DNA of 12,106 nucleotides from Caulobacteraceae bacterium (GTDB taxonomy: Bacteria; Pseudomonadota; Alphaproteobacteria; Caulobacterales; Caulobacteraceae): NCBI GenBank assembly GCA_020852035.1, contig JADZBR010000153.1:1-12106 (forward strand), in the 5' to 3' direction. The translations under genes and the position numbers were made by a program. The notes under the pieces are model-generated. The model saw only the letters and a list, made by a program, of their open reading frames with translations. It searched no databases and was not told the origin of the DNA. Shown piece by piece: positions 6,812 through 12,106 of this stretch (position 1 is the first letter of the stretch; each line of letters opens with the position of its first letter).

Positions 6812-6935
6812 GGCCCTGCGTGGTTCGAGACGCGTCCCTCACGGGCCGCTCCTCACCATGACTAGGTGGGTTGCGCCGCACAGAGTTCGTCATCCTGAGG
6901 GCCCGCGAAGCGGGCGTCTCGAAGGACGCAGGGCC
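6812..6935. repeat. Inverted pair of palindromic intergenic repeats (CGTCATCCTGAG type)
   Basis: Two arms (6812-6867 and 6884-6935) are inverted copies sharing GGCCCTGCGT, TTCGAGACGC and ATGAC. The right arm is a canonical copy (GTCATCCTGAGGGCCCGC, inner stem GCCCGC/GCGGGC with a 3-base loop). The left arm is degenerate but keeps pairing: TCCT/AGGA of the right copy corresponds to TGGT/ACCA in the left. It fills most of the gap between the TetR gene and the exported SRPBCC gene. This repeat type is common in alphaproteobacterial intergenic DNA. Confidence 0.8.
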
Positions 6936-6973
6936 TTCCCGCCGCACTCATCGCGCGCGCCAAGGAGTCTCCC

Positions 6974-7615
6974 ATGAAATCCCTGATCACCGTGGTGCTC
7001 GCGGCCGCGATGCTGCTCGCCCTCCCCGCCGTCGCCGCGCCGAGCTGGAAGGACTTTCCCGGCGTGGAGAACACCTCCTTCACCGAGCCGAACGGCGACA
7101 AGGTGATGCAGCTCTCCATCGTGGCGCCCGCGCCCCGCGCCGAGGTTTGGAAGGCGTTCGCCACCTCAGAGGGCTACAGCAGCTGGGCGACGCCGCTCGC
7201 CGCCGTGGACCTGGAGGTCGATGGCATGATCGAGACCAGCTACCAGGCCGACGCCAGGCTCGGCGCGCCGGACAACATCAAGAACCAGATCACCGCCTAT
7301 GTGCCTGGGCGAATGCTGGCGCTGCGCAACGTCCAGTCGCCCCCCGGCTTTCCTGGGCCGAAGTTCCGGGAAATCGCGGTGATCGTCGAACTCGAGGACG
7401 CCGGGCCGGGGACCACCAAGGTCACCCTCACCGGCGTCGGCTACAAATCCGCGCCGGACTTCCAGACGCTCTACGGCCACTTCGAATGGGGCAACGCCTA
7501 CTCCCTGGCCGAGCTGAAGAAACGCTTCGAGACCGGCCCGGTCGACTGGGCCGACCGCGCGGCCCGCGCCAGGGCCGTCGCCGCCGACCGGCAGGTGCGC
7601 GCGGGTAAACCCTGA
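6974..7615 (+). CDS. Exported SRPBCC (START/Bet v1-like) domain protein
   Basis: 213 residues. A clear signal peptide (MKSLITVVLAAAMLLALPAVAA, cleavage near residue 22) indicates export. The rest resembles the SRPBCC ligand-binding fold in its AHSA1/polyketide-cyclase-like form: APRAEVWKAFATSEGYSSW (about 54-72) is the typical start of the domain, and GMIETSYQ, ITAYVPGRMLALRN and a long C-terminal helix HFEWGNAYSLAELKKRFE follow. These proteins bind hydrophobic ligands; no specific ligand can be named. AAGGAG at 6962-6967 lies six bases before the ATG, an excellent ribosome site. The gene follows a palindromic repeat and is probably transcribed on its own, with the DUF4282 gene 90 bases downstream in the same direction. 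Confidence 0.86.
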   Translation: MKSLITVVLAAAMLLALPAVAAPSWKDFPGVENTSFTEPNGDKVMQLSIVAPAPRAEVWKAFATSEGYSSWATPLAAVDLEVDGMIETSYQADARLGAPDNIKNQITAYVPGRMLALRNVQSPPGFPGPKFREIAVIVELEDAGPGTTKVTLTGVGYKSAPDFQTLYGHFEWGNAYSLAELKKRFETGPVDWADRAARARAVAADRQVRAGKP

Positions 7616-7705
7616 GCCGACGCCATTGCGGCGCGCCGCCGCCGCTGATAGCCATTCGGGCCAGTTGCAAGCGGCCCAGTCCGGCCGCCTTCGGATGGGA
7701 CCTGA

Positions 7706-8101
7706 ATGTCGCCGACCAGATCCAAGACGCGTGGACCGGGTGAAACCGTGCTGCGCGACCTCCTCACCTTCGACCGGCTGCTTACCGGCCCGGTGGTGCA
7801 CCTGATCTACTGGGCGGGGCTGGCGATCCTGGCCCTGGCGGGCTTTTCAGTGATCGGCGCCTCGGTCGGCGTCGCCTTCCGCGGGGCCAGCTGGATGGGC
7901 TGGCTGCTGGCCGTCCCGGTGCTGGTCGCCGGCCTGCTCGCCGTCGGCGCCATGATCCTGATCTGGCGCTCGTTCTGCGAACTCTATGTGATCCTCTTCA
8001 AGGTGGCCGACGACCTCTCGGCCCTGCGCCGCGCCGCCGAGGGCGAGGTCGCCGCCCAGCGGCCCGCCGCCCCGACCCAGTCGCCGCCCGGCGGCCTCTA
8101 G
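7706..8101 (+). CDS. DUF4282 family membrane protein
   Basis: 131 residues with the DUF4282 layout: a short N-terminal LLTFDRLLTGPVVHLIYW segment, two membrane helices (about 31-57 and 63-87) and the conserved R-x-x-CELYVILFK after the second helix (88-99), then a charged and Pro-rich cytoplasmic tail. The function of the family is unknown. The start is uncertain: the ATG at 7706 has only a weak GGGAC upstream, and a GTG at 7748 directly before the domain is also possible. The stop TAG overlaps the stop of the convergent xylanase gene in the shared tetranucleotide CTAG (8098-8101). Confidence 0.83.
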   Translation: MSPTRSKTRGPGETVLRDLLTFDRLLTGPVVHLIYWAGLAILALAGFSVIGASVGVAFRGASWMGWLLAVPVLVAGLLAVGAMILIWRSFCELYVILFKVADDLSALRRAAEGEVAAQRPAAPTQSPPGGL

Positions 8102-9258
8102 CCGCCCGCCCAGGCGCGGGCCATCGCCCCCGCCCCGGCCTTGGCCATGCCCTGATCGTCGAACGGCGCCGGCGCGTCGTTGGCGTTCTCCCGCCGCAGC
8201 CAGGAATCCCGGTCGCGCAGGCCCCAGAGGGTCAGGCCGAACCGCTGGCGCTCGGGCAGATCGGCCACCGCCTCGGCCACCTCGCCGTAGAGCGCCGCCT
8301 GCCGTCGCACCAGGTCGCCGCGGGGAATGAAGCGCCCCGCGCGCGCCAGCGAGACGTCCAGCTCCGAGACGTGCACCGGCAGCCCGACACTGGCCAGTTC
8401 GCGGATCGCCCGCCGGGTCTCCCCAGGCGGCTGGTCGGCGGCCAGGTGGGTCTGCGTTCCGATCCCGCCCAGCGGCGCGCCGGCCTTCAGCAGCCGCTCC
8501 ACCAGCCGCAGGAAGGTCACCCGCTTCTTCGGCAGGTATTCGAGATTGTAGTCGTTGAGGAACAGCACCGCCGCCGGATCGGCCTCGTGGGCGATCTCGA
8601 AGGCCAGCCGCATGTGCTCGAACTCCCCGAGACGGCTTGCCCAAAGGCTTTCACGCCAGCCCTCGCCGTCCTCGGCCACCGCCTCGTTGACCACGTCCCA
8701 GCCGACCGCCTGGCCCCGGTATCGGCCGACCACGGCGGTGATGTAGGCGCGGTAGGCGGCCTCGAAGCTGGTGCGGCGCTCGTCCAGCCGCTCGAAGGCC
8801 GGCGGGGCCTGATTGTACCAGACGAGGGTATGGCCGAAGAGCCGCAGGCCCTCGCGCCGGGCGAAGCCGGCGATGGCGTCGGGGCCGTCGAAGCGGAAGG
8901 CGCCGTCCGGCTGGACGATGTACTCCATCTTCATCTCCCACTCGGCGGTGAGCTGGGAGCAGTGTTCGAGCACCAACGCGGCCAGCAGCGGATCGCGCAG
9001 CTGTCCGGACTGGATCGCCGTCCCGATGGCGCAGGGCGCGATGGACTTCAGCGGCGGGACGGCGACCGGCTGCGAACTGGCCGACCGTTCGCAGGCGGCC
9101 AAGGCCACGGCCGAGCCGAGCACGGCGCGTCGCGTGAAGTTTCCCTCTCCCTTGTGGGGAGGGTGGGCGGCGTGCAACGCCGGTCGGGTGGGGAGACGGC
9201 GGCGGGTCAGCAAGACCCCCACCCGTCTCGCCGCCGCGCGGCGATCCACCCTCCCCAC
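8098..9258 (-). CDS. GH10 family endo-1,4-beta-xylanase-like lipoprotein
   Basis: The catalytic domain is clear GH10: EMKMEYIVQPDGAFRF, GHTLVWYNQAPPAF, WDVVNEAV with acid/base Glu192, FLNDYNLEY, IGTQTHL, and HVSELDVSL with nucleophile Glu299 (numbered from ATG 9258). The family cuts beta-1,4-xylan. Before it lies a signal sequence FTRRAVLGSAVALAAC with twin Arg and a lipobox (LAAC, Cys56), so a lipid-anchored, perhaps Tat-exported enzyme is likely. The start is a problem: no ATG lies close to the signal peptide. The only upstream ATG (9258) and other candidates (GTG 9222, TTG 9177) are inside the palindromic repeat, so the first ~39 residues are repeat-encoded (ends HPPHKGEG). The true start may be one of these or may be lost. 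The C-terminus is normal, ending tail-to-tail with the DUF4282 gene. At about 331 residues after Cys56 it is of usual length for a single-domain GH10 enzyme. Confidence 0.85.
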   Translation of the reverse strand: MGRVDRRAAARRVGVLLTRRRLPTRPALHAAHPPHKGEGNFTRRAVLGSAVALAACERSASSQPVAVPPLKSIAPCAIGTAIQSGQLRDPLLAALVLEHCSQLTAEWEMKMEYIVQPDGAFRFDGPDAIAGFARREGLRLFGHTLVWYNQAPPAFERLDERRTSFEAAYRAYITAVVGRYRGQAVGWDVVNEAVAEDGEGWRESLWASRLGEFEHMRLAFEIAHEADPAAVLFLNDYNLEYLPKKRVTFLRLVERLLKAGAPLGGIGTQTHLAADQPPGETRRAIRELASVGLPVHVSELDVSLARAGRFIPRGDLVRRQAALYGEVAEAVADLPERQRFGLTLWGLRDRDSWLRRENANDAPAPFDDQGMAKAGAGAMARAWAGG

Positions 9259-9272
9259 GAGGGGGAGGGAGA
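9143..9272. repeat. Inverted pair of palindromic repeats at the 5' end of the xylanase gene
   Basis: Arm 1 (9143-9193) reads CCCTCTCCCTTGTGGGGAGG, then an inner hairpin GGCGT-GCA-ACGCC, then GGGTGGGG. Arm 2 (9216-9272) is the inverted copy, with inner hairpin TCGCCGC-GCG-GCGGCGA on the other strand. The plan (CTCCC hairpin, variable inner hairpin, G-rich end) is like that of the pair at 2374-2533, so both may belong to one superfamily. It lies between fliJ and the xylanase signal peptide and overlaps the annotated xylanase N-terminus. Confidence 0.8.
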
Positions 9273-9283
9273 GCGCCCGCGCT

Positions 9284-9694
9284 TCACCGTCCTGCAGCCC
9301 TGCGAAGGCCGAGCTCGTCGAGGGCCGCCGTCTCGCGCCTGGCGCTCTCGCGCTGGGCGGCGACGCGCAGGTTCTCGGCGACCTGCTCGTACTTCTTCTG
9401 CTCCTCGAAGGCTTCGGCCAGCGCGTCCCGCGCGCCCTCCTCCTCGGCGAGGCAGGCGGCGATCTCGGCGCGGATCGCCTCCTTGCGCTGGCGCAGACCC
9501 TCGATGAAGCCGAGGTGGTACCATCCGGCCTCGGCGTCCGACCGGGCCCGCTCGGCCTCGGTCCGCGCTTCCTCGTCCAGCCGCAGCAGGCGCAGCTCCG
9601 CCGCCGCTCGCCGGTCGACGATCTCGGCCAGGCGCTTTTGCAGCACCTCGACGTTGTAGCCGGAGAGCTTGATCAGCGACTGGGTCCAGCTCAT
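9284..9694 (-). CDS. fliJ: Flagellar export protein FliJ
   Basis: 136 residues beginning MSWTQSLIKLSGYNVEVLQKRLAEIV, closely like FliJ of Caulobacter, followed by almost continuous coiled-coil sequence rich in Glu, Arg and Ala (about 15-125). FliJ is the soluble chaperone/stalk of the flagellar type III export ATPase: it sits in the centre of the FliI ring and links it to FlhA. Its ATG overlaps the fliI stop (ATGA, 9691-9694), so the two are translationally coupled. The size is normal for the family. Downstream lies a palindromic repeat, which may act as the operon end. Confidence 0.9.
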   Translation of the reverse strand: MSWTQSLIKLSGYNVEVLQKRLAEIVDRRAAAELRLLRLDEEARTEAERARSDAEAGWYHLGFIEGLRQRKEAIRAEIAACLAEEEGARDALAEAFEEQKKYEQVAENLRVAAQRESARRETAALDELGLRRAAGR

Positions 9695-11034
9695 GCGATC
9701 TCAAGCTCCGAGGCGAGGATGCCGGAAAGCTGCGCGAAGGCGTCGTCGAGGCTGCTCGCCTCGTCCTTGTCCTGCGCCAGGAACGCCTCCAGCGCCGGGT
9801 TGAGCGCGATGGCGCGATCGGTCTGCGGGTCCGAGCCGGCGCGGTAGGCGCCGATGCGGATCAGCTCCTCCATATTCGAGTACGCCGCCAGCGCGCCCCG
9901 CGCCTCGCGCACCAGTTCGCGCTCCATCGGATGCTGGCAGCCGGGCATGGTGCGGCTGATCGACTTCAGCACATTGATCGCCGGGAAACGCCCCCGTTCG
10001 GCGATCGCCCGCTCCATGACGATGTGGCCATCGAGAATACCGCGCACCGCGTCGGCGATGGGTTCGTTGTGATCGTCACCGTCGACCAGCACGGTGAAGA
10101 GCGCGGTGATCGCCCCCGCCTCGGTGCCGTCCGGCCGGATCGGTCCCGGGCCGGCGCGCTCCAGCAGCTTGGGCAGTTCGGTGAAGACGGTCGGCGTATA
10201 GCCCTTGGTGGTCGGCGGCTCGCCGGCCGCCAGGCCGATCTCCCGCTGGGCCATGGCGAAGCGGGTGACCGAGTCCATGAGGCACAGCACCTCCATGTCC
10301 TGGTCACGCAGGAACTCGGCGATGGCCATGGTCATATATGCGGCCTGGCGGCGCTTCAGGGCCGGCTCGTCGGAGGTGGCGACCACGACGATGGCGCGCT
10401 TCAGGCCCTCCTCGCCGAGAGTCTCCTCGATGAACTCGCGCACCTCGCGGCCCCGCTCGCCGATCAGGCCGACGACCACCGCGTCGCAGGTCGCCTCCTT
10501 GGCCAGCATGGAGAGCAGCACCGACTTGCCGACGCCCGAGCCGGCGAAAATGCCCATCCGCTGGCCGCAGCAGATGGTCGTGAAGACGTTCATCGCCCGC
10601 ACGCCGAGGTCCAGCCGCTCGCCGACCCGGCCGCGGGCGTGGGCGGCCGGCGGGGCGGCGCGCAGCGGATAGGCGGCCGCGCCCTGCGCCAGCGGACCCT
10701 TGCCGTCGATCGGCTGGCCGAAGGCGTCGACGATGCGGCCGAGCCAGGCCCGGGTCGGCCGCACGGCCGAACCCAGCGGTTCGATGCGGATGTCCGCGCC
10801 CGGCGCCACGCCCTCGACCGGGCCGAACGGCATCAGCAGGGCGCGGGTCTCGCGGAACCCCACCACCTCGGCCGGCAGCGGCGGGGCGGCCCGGCGGCCG
10901 ATCTCGGCGCGGGCGCCAACCGCCAGACGGGTGAGGCCGCCTCGGGCTTCGATCAGCAGGCCGTTGACCGCCGCCACGCGACCGGAGACGGTCAGCGCGT
11001 CGAGGCGTTCGACGGCGGCGATAAGGCTTTGCAC
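9691..11034 (-). CDS. fliI: Flagellum-specific export ATPase FliI (GTG start)
   Basis: 447 residues, the normal FliI length. The Walker A loop AGSGVGKS (164-171), GLIGERGREVREF with catalytic Glu193, Walker B LCLMDS (Asp254), and the F1/T3SS ATPase signature PPTTKGYTPTVF are all intact. FliI powers entry of flagellar proteins into the type III export gate at the inner membrane. I chose the GTG at 11034 (VQSLIAAVERLDALTVSGRV): it is where FliI homologues begin, and AAGGGAG lies seven bases upstream. The longer frame from ATG 11115 would add 27 residues and would read through both the ribosome site and a GTTAAC motif. fliJ follows with a 4-base overlap. The 102-base upstream gap contains two GANTC sites and one GTTAAC, consistent with class II flagellar control by CtrA. 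Confidence 0.95.
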   Translation of the reverse strand: MQSLIAAVERLDALTVSGRVAAVNGLLIEARGGLTRLAVGARAEIGRRAAPPLPAEVVGFRETRALLMPFGPVEGVAPGADIRIEPLGSAVRPTRAWLGRIVDAFGQPIDGKGPLAQGAAAYPLRAAPPAAHARGRVGERLDLGVRAMNVFTTICCGQRMGIFAGSGVGKSVLLSMLAKEATCDAVVVGLIGERGREVREFIEETLGEEGLKRAIVVVATSDEPALKRRQAAYMTMAIAEFLRDQDMEVLCLMDSVTRFAMAQREIGLAAGEPPTTKGYTPTVFTELPKLLERAGPGPIRPDGTEAGAITALFTVLVDGDDHNEPIADAVRGILDGHIVMERAIAERGRFPAINVLKSISRTMPGCQHPMERELVREARGALAAYSNMEELIRIGAYRAGSDPQTDRAIALNPALEAFLAQDKDEASSLDDAFAQLSGILASELEIA

Positions 11035-11041
11035 TTGGGCG

Positions 11042-11048
11042 CTCCCTT
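11042..11048 (-). promoter_or_regulatory. Shine-Dalgarno site deciding the fliI start
   Basis: On the minus strand AAGGGAG lies seven bases before GTG 11034, where FliI similarity begins. The upstream ATG at 11115 has no comparable site. Confidence 0.75.
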
Positions 11049-11060
11049 GGGGCGTCCGCA

Positions 11061-11138
11061 GATTCGGCCTGTCGCCGTTAACCAGCCGTGAAGGACGGCG
11101 AGGCGGCGCCCCCATTCCACGGCGCGCCGGACGGATTC
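11061..11138 (-). promoter_or_regulatory. Possible CtrA/CcrM-controlled fliIJ promoter region
   Basis: The 102-base gap before fliI contains GTTAAC (11077-11082), a CtrA-type half-site 42 bases upstream of the GTG, and two GANTC sites (11061-11065 and 11134-11138), targets of the CcrM methylase. In Caulobacter, class II flagellar operons are activated by CtrA. A full TTAA-N7-TTAA box is not present, so this is suggestive only. Confidence 0.4.
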
Positions 11139-11511
11139 AGCGGAACACCCGCGCCAGCTTGGCCGCCACCTGCGGCCGGTGCGCCAGGAACCGCGCGGTC
11201 TGCAGCGGCCGGCGGCGCGCCGCTTGCAGCAACATCGGCCGGGCGGCGCGCTTGATCGCCGGCTTGGCCGCGGCCGCCAGCGGCCGGCGGGCGATGATCG
11301 CGGCGACGCCCAGCGCGGCGACCACGCCGGCGCCGATCAGCAGCGGGGCGTGCTTTCGCGCCGCGGCCTTGTAGTCGAAGCGGCCCTTCGGCCGCTCAGC
11401 GGCGAGACGCTCGGCTTCGGCGCGGTCGAGGTCATCCTGATAGGGGTCGCGCGCCAGCGGCGTGACCGAGGCGAACTTCGGGTCGGCGGCGGGGATCGTA
11501 TCGGCAGGCAT
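11137..11511 (-). CDS. Small single-pass membrane protein, unknown function
   Basis: 124 residues with an acidic soluble N-terminus (1-~50, containing DPYQDDLDRAEAERLAAERPKGRFDYKAA), one membrane helix (about 55-74, APLLIGAGVVAALGVAAIIA) and a strongly basic Ala/Arg-rich tail. No family is recognised. The basic tail after the helix suggests a cytoplasmic C-terminus or nucleic-acid/phospholipid contact, but this is inference. GGAG lies about ten bases before the ATG. It is divergent from ctrA across 287 bases and precedes fliI by 102 bases on the same strand, so it shares the ctrA regulatory region and may be cell-cycle regulated. Confidence 0.72.
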   Translation of the reverse strand: MPADTIPAADPKFASVTPLARDPYQDDLDRAEAERLAAERPKGRFDYKAAARKHAPLLIGAGVVAALGVAAIIARRPLAAAAKPAIKRAARPMLLQAARRRPLQTARFLAHRPQVAAKLARVFR

Positions 11512-11601
11512 CTGGAATGGCTCCGGATTTGGCGGGGGGCTCGCGGAGAAAACCCGGCGCGCCGCGTTGCGTTCCGAGCGCCGGGCCGCGCGATCACGAA
11601 A

Positions 11602-11760
11602 GAGTCATCACGCCTGCGACTCAATGGCGGCCTGGCGACGCTTGAAGCCGATTCGCAAATCGCGTTAACGATTCTCGCCAAGAGGCCGTTCACCGTTAAC
11701 CAGTCTTAAATTAACTCGTCGGCAAGGTGTCGGCTGAGTTGCGAGCTGGATTCCGGATTC
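11602..11760. promoter_or_regulatory. ctrA upstream regulatory region with six GANTC sites and CtrA half-sites
   Basis: GANTC sites lie at 11602-11606 (GAGTC), 11618-11622 (GACTC), 11650-11654, 11670-11674, 11749-11753 and 11756-11760 (all GATTC). GTTAAC occurs at 11664-11669 and 11695-11700. The latter begins TTAACCAGTCTTAA (TTAA-N6-TTAA, one base shorter than the ideal N7 CtrA box) and is followed by TTAAATTAAC (11706-11715). In Caulobacter, ctrA has a methylation- and GcrA-sensitive promoter with a GANTC site and an autoregulated promoter with CtrA boxes. The same elements are present here, in higher number. The region also faces the divergent membrane-protein gene. Confidence 0.7.
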
Positions 11761-11798
11761 GCGCGCGCTCGGGCAGGAATTTAGGCGGGGACTACTAG

Positions 11799-12106
11799 AT
11801 GCGTGTACTGTTGATCGAGGACGACAGCGCCACGGCTCAAAGCATCGAGCTGATGCTGAAGTCCGAAGGTTTCAACGTCTACACGACGGACCTCGGTGAG
11901 GAAGGCGTCGATCTGGGCAAGATCTACGACTACGACCTCATCCTCCTGGACCTCAACCTGCCCGACATGAGCGGCATGGACGTGCTGCGCACCCTGCGGG
12001 TCGGCAAGAACAACACCCCGGTGATGATCCTCTCGGGCACCCCCGAGATCGCCACCAAGGGGAAGACCTTCACCGGCGGCGCCGCCGACTCCATGACCAA
12101 CGCCGT
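11799..12106 (+). CDS. ctrA: Cell-cycle response regulator CtrA, N-terminal part (cut by window end)
   Basis: The first 102 codons of an OmpR-type response regulator. MRVLLIEDDSATAQ..., KSEGFNVYTTDLGEEG and LDLNLPDMSG are almost identical to Caulobacter CtrA: acidic pocket Glu7-Asp8-Asp9, phospho-acceptor Asp51 (LLDLN) and Ser79 as switch residue. CtrA controls DNA replication, division and flagellar genes; its phosphorylation comes from the CckA-ChpT relay. GGCGGGG (11784-11790) is eight bases before the ATG. The last ~25 codons depart from the family in a suspicious way: GAC, TAC and GTG-type codons become GCC, TCC and GGG. The universal DDYMTKPF reads ADSMTNAV, with one extra C at about 12101. 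That would shift the frame and lose switch Lys101. Sequence error at a contig edge is the likely reason; the DNA-binding domain is outside the window. Confidence 0.93.
   Translation, partial: MRVLLIEDDSATAQSIELMLKSEGFNVYTTDLGEEGVDLGKIYDYDLILLDLNLPDMSGMDVLRTLRVGKNNTPVMILSGTPEIATKGKTFTGGAADSMTNA

Noticed and set aside
6101..6865. 254-codon plus-strand frame overlapping the TetR gene
   Set aside because: An Arg/Pro/Gly-rich out-of-frame shadow; the TetR frame has a normal helix-turn-helix.
9931..11091. 386-codon open frame on the plus strand opposite fliI
   Set aside because: Antisense shadow: low-complexity His/Arg/Gly sequence, while the minus strand encodes an intact FliI with all ATPase motifs.

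Overview
The window looks like a chromosomal piece of an alphaproteobacterium of the Caulobacterales (Caulobacter/Phenylobacterium type). The strongest evidence is at the right end: a response regulator whose first 80 residues I recognise as the cell-cycle master regulator CtrA, next to fliI and fliJ of the flagellar export apparatus, with GANTC sites and GTTAAC half-sites in the intergenic DNA. Most of the window is very GC-rich with strong G/C third-position bias. The first ~1.9 kb is clearly less GC-rich.

Left end (1-1896, minus strand): the N-terminal 632 codons of a fused restriction-modification protein (PD-(D/E)XK-type nuclease, helical linker, N6-adenine methyltransferase). Its C-terminus lies beyond position 1. 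One in-frame amber codon sits two residues before the catalytic Glu of the nuclease motif and is the only interruption in the frame. The region 1897-2547 has no convincing gene and carries a palindromic intergenic repeat.

Middle (2548-8101): ordinary small housekeeping or accessory genes. These are a 60-residue hypothetical protein, an exported DJ-1/PfpI-like protein (minus), an alpha/beta hydrolase with its own terminator, a DUF2171 protein (minus), a glutathione S-transferase in a probable operon with a small DUF4169 protein, a TetR-family repressor preceded by two tandem 18-bp palindromes, an exported SRPBCC protein, and a DUF4282 membrane protein.

Right part (8098-12106): a GH10 xylanase-like lipoprotein (minus), then, read on the minus strand, a small membrane protein, fliI and fliJ. 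Divergent from these is ctrA (plus), cut by the window end. The DNA between the membrane protein and ctrA holds six GANTC sites and several CtrA-type half-sites. The short gap before fliI holds two more GANTC sites and one GTTAAC, which fits cell-cycle control of both.

Four intergenic spaces contain inverted pairs of palindromic repeats (2374-2533, 3835-3947, 6812-6935, 9143-9272). In each pair the two copies differ in an inner hairpin while pairing is kept, a pattern of compensatory change. The copy at 9143-9272 runs into the 5' end of the xylanase gene and seems to have removed its normal start codon. I see no RNA gene, CRISPR array, insertion sequence or complete new multi-gene system. The most interesting items are the amber-split RM gene, the paired TetR operators, the covarying repeats and the repeat/xylanase fusion.
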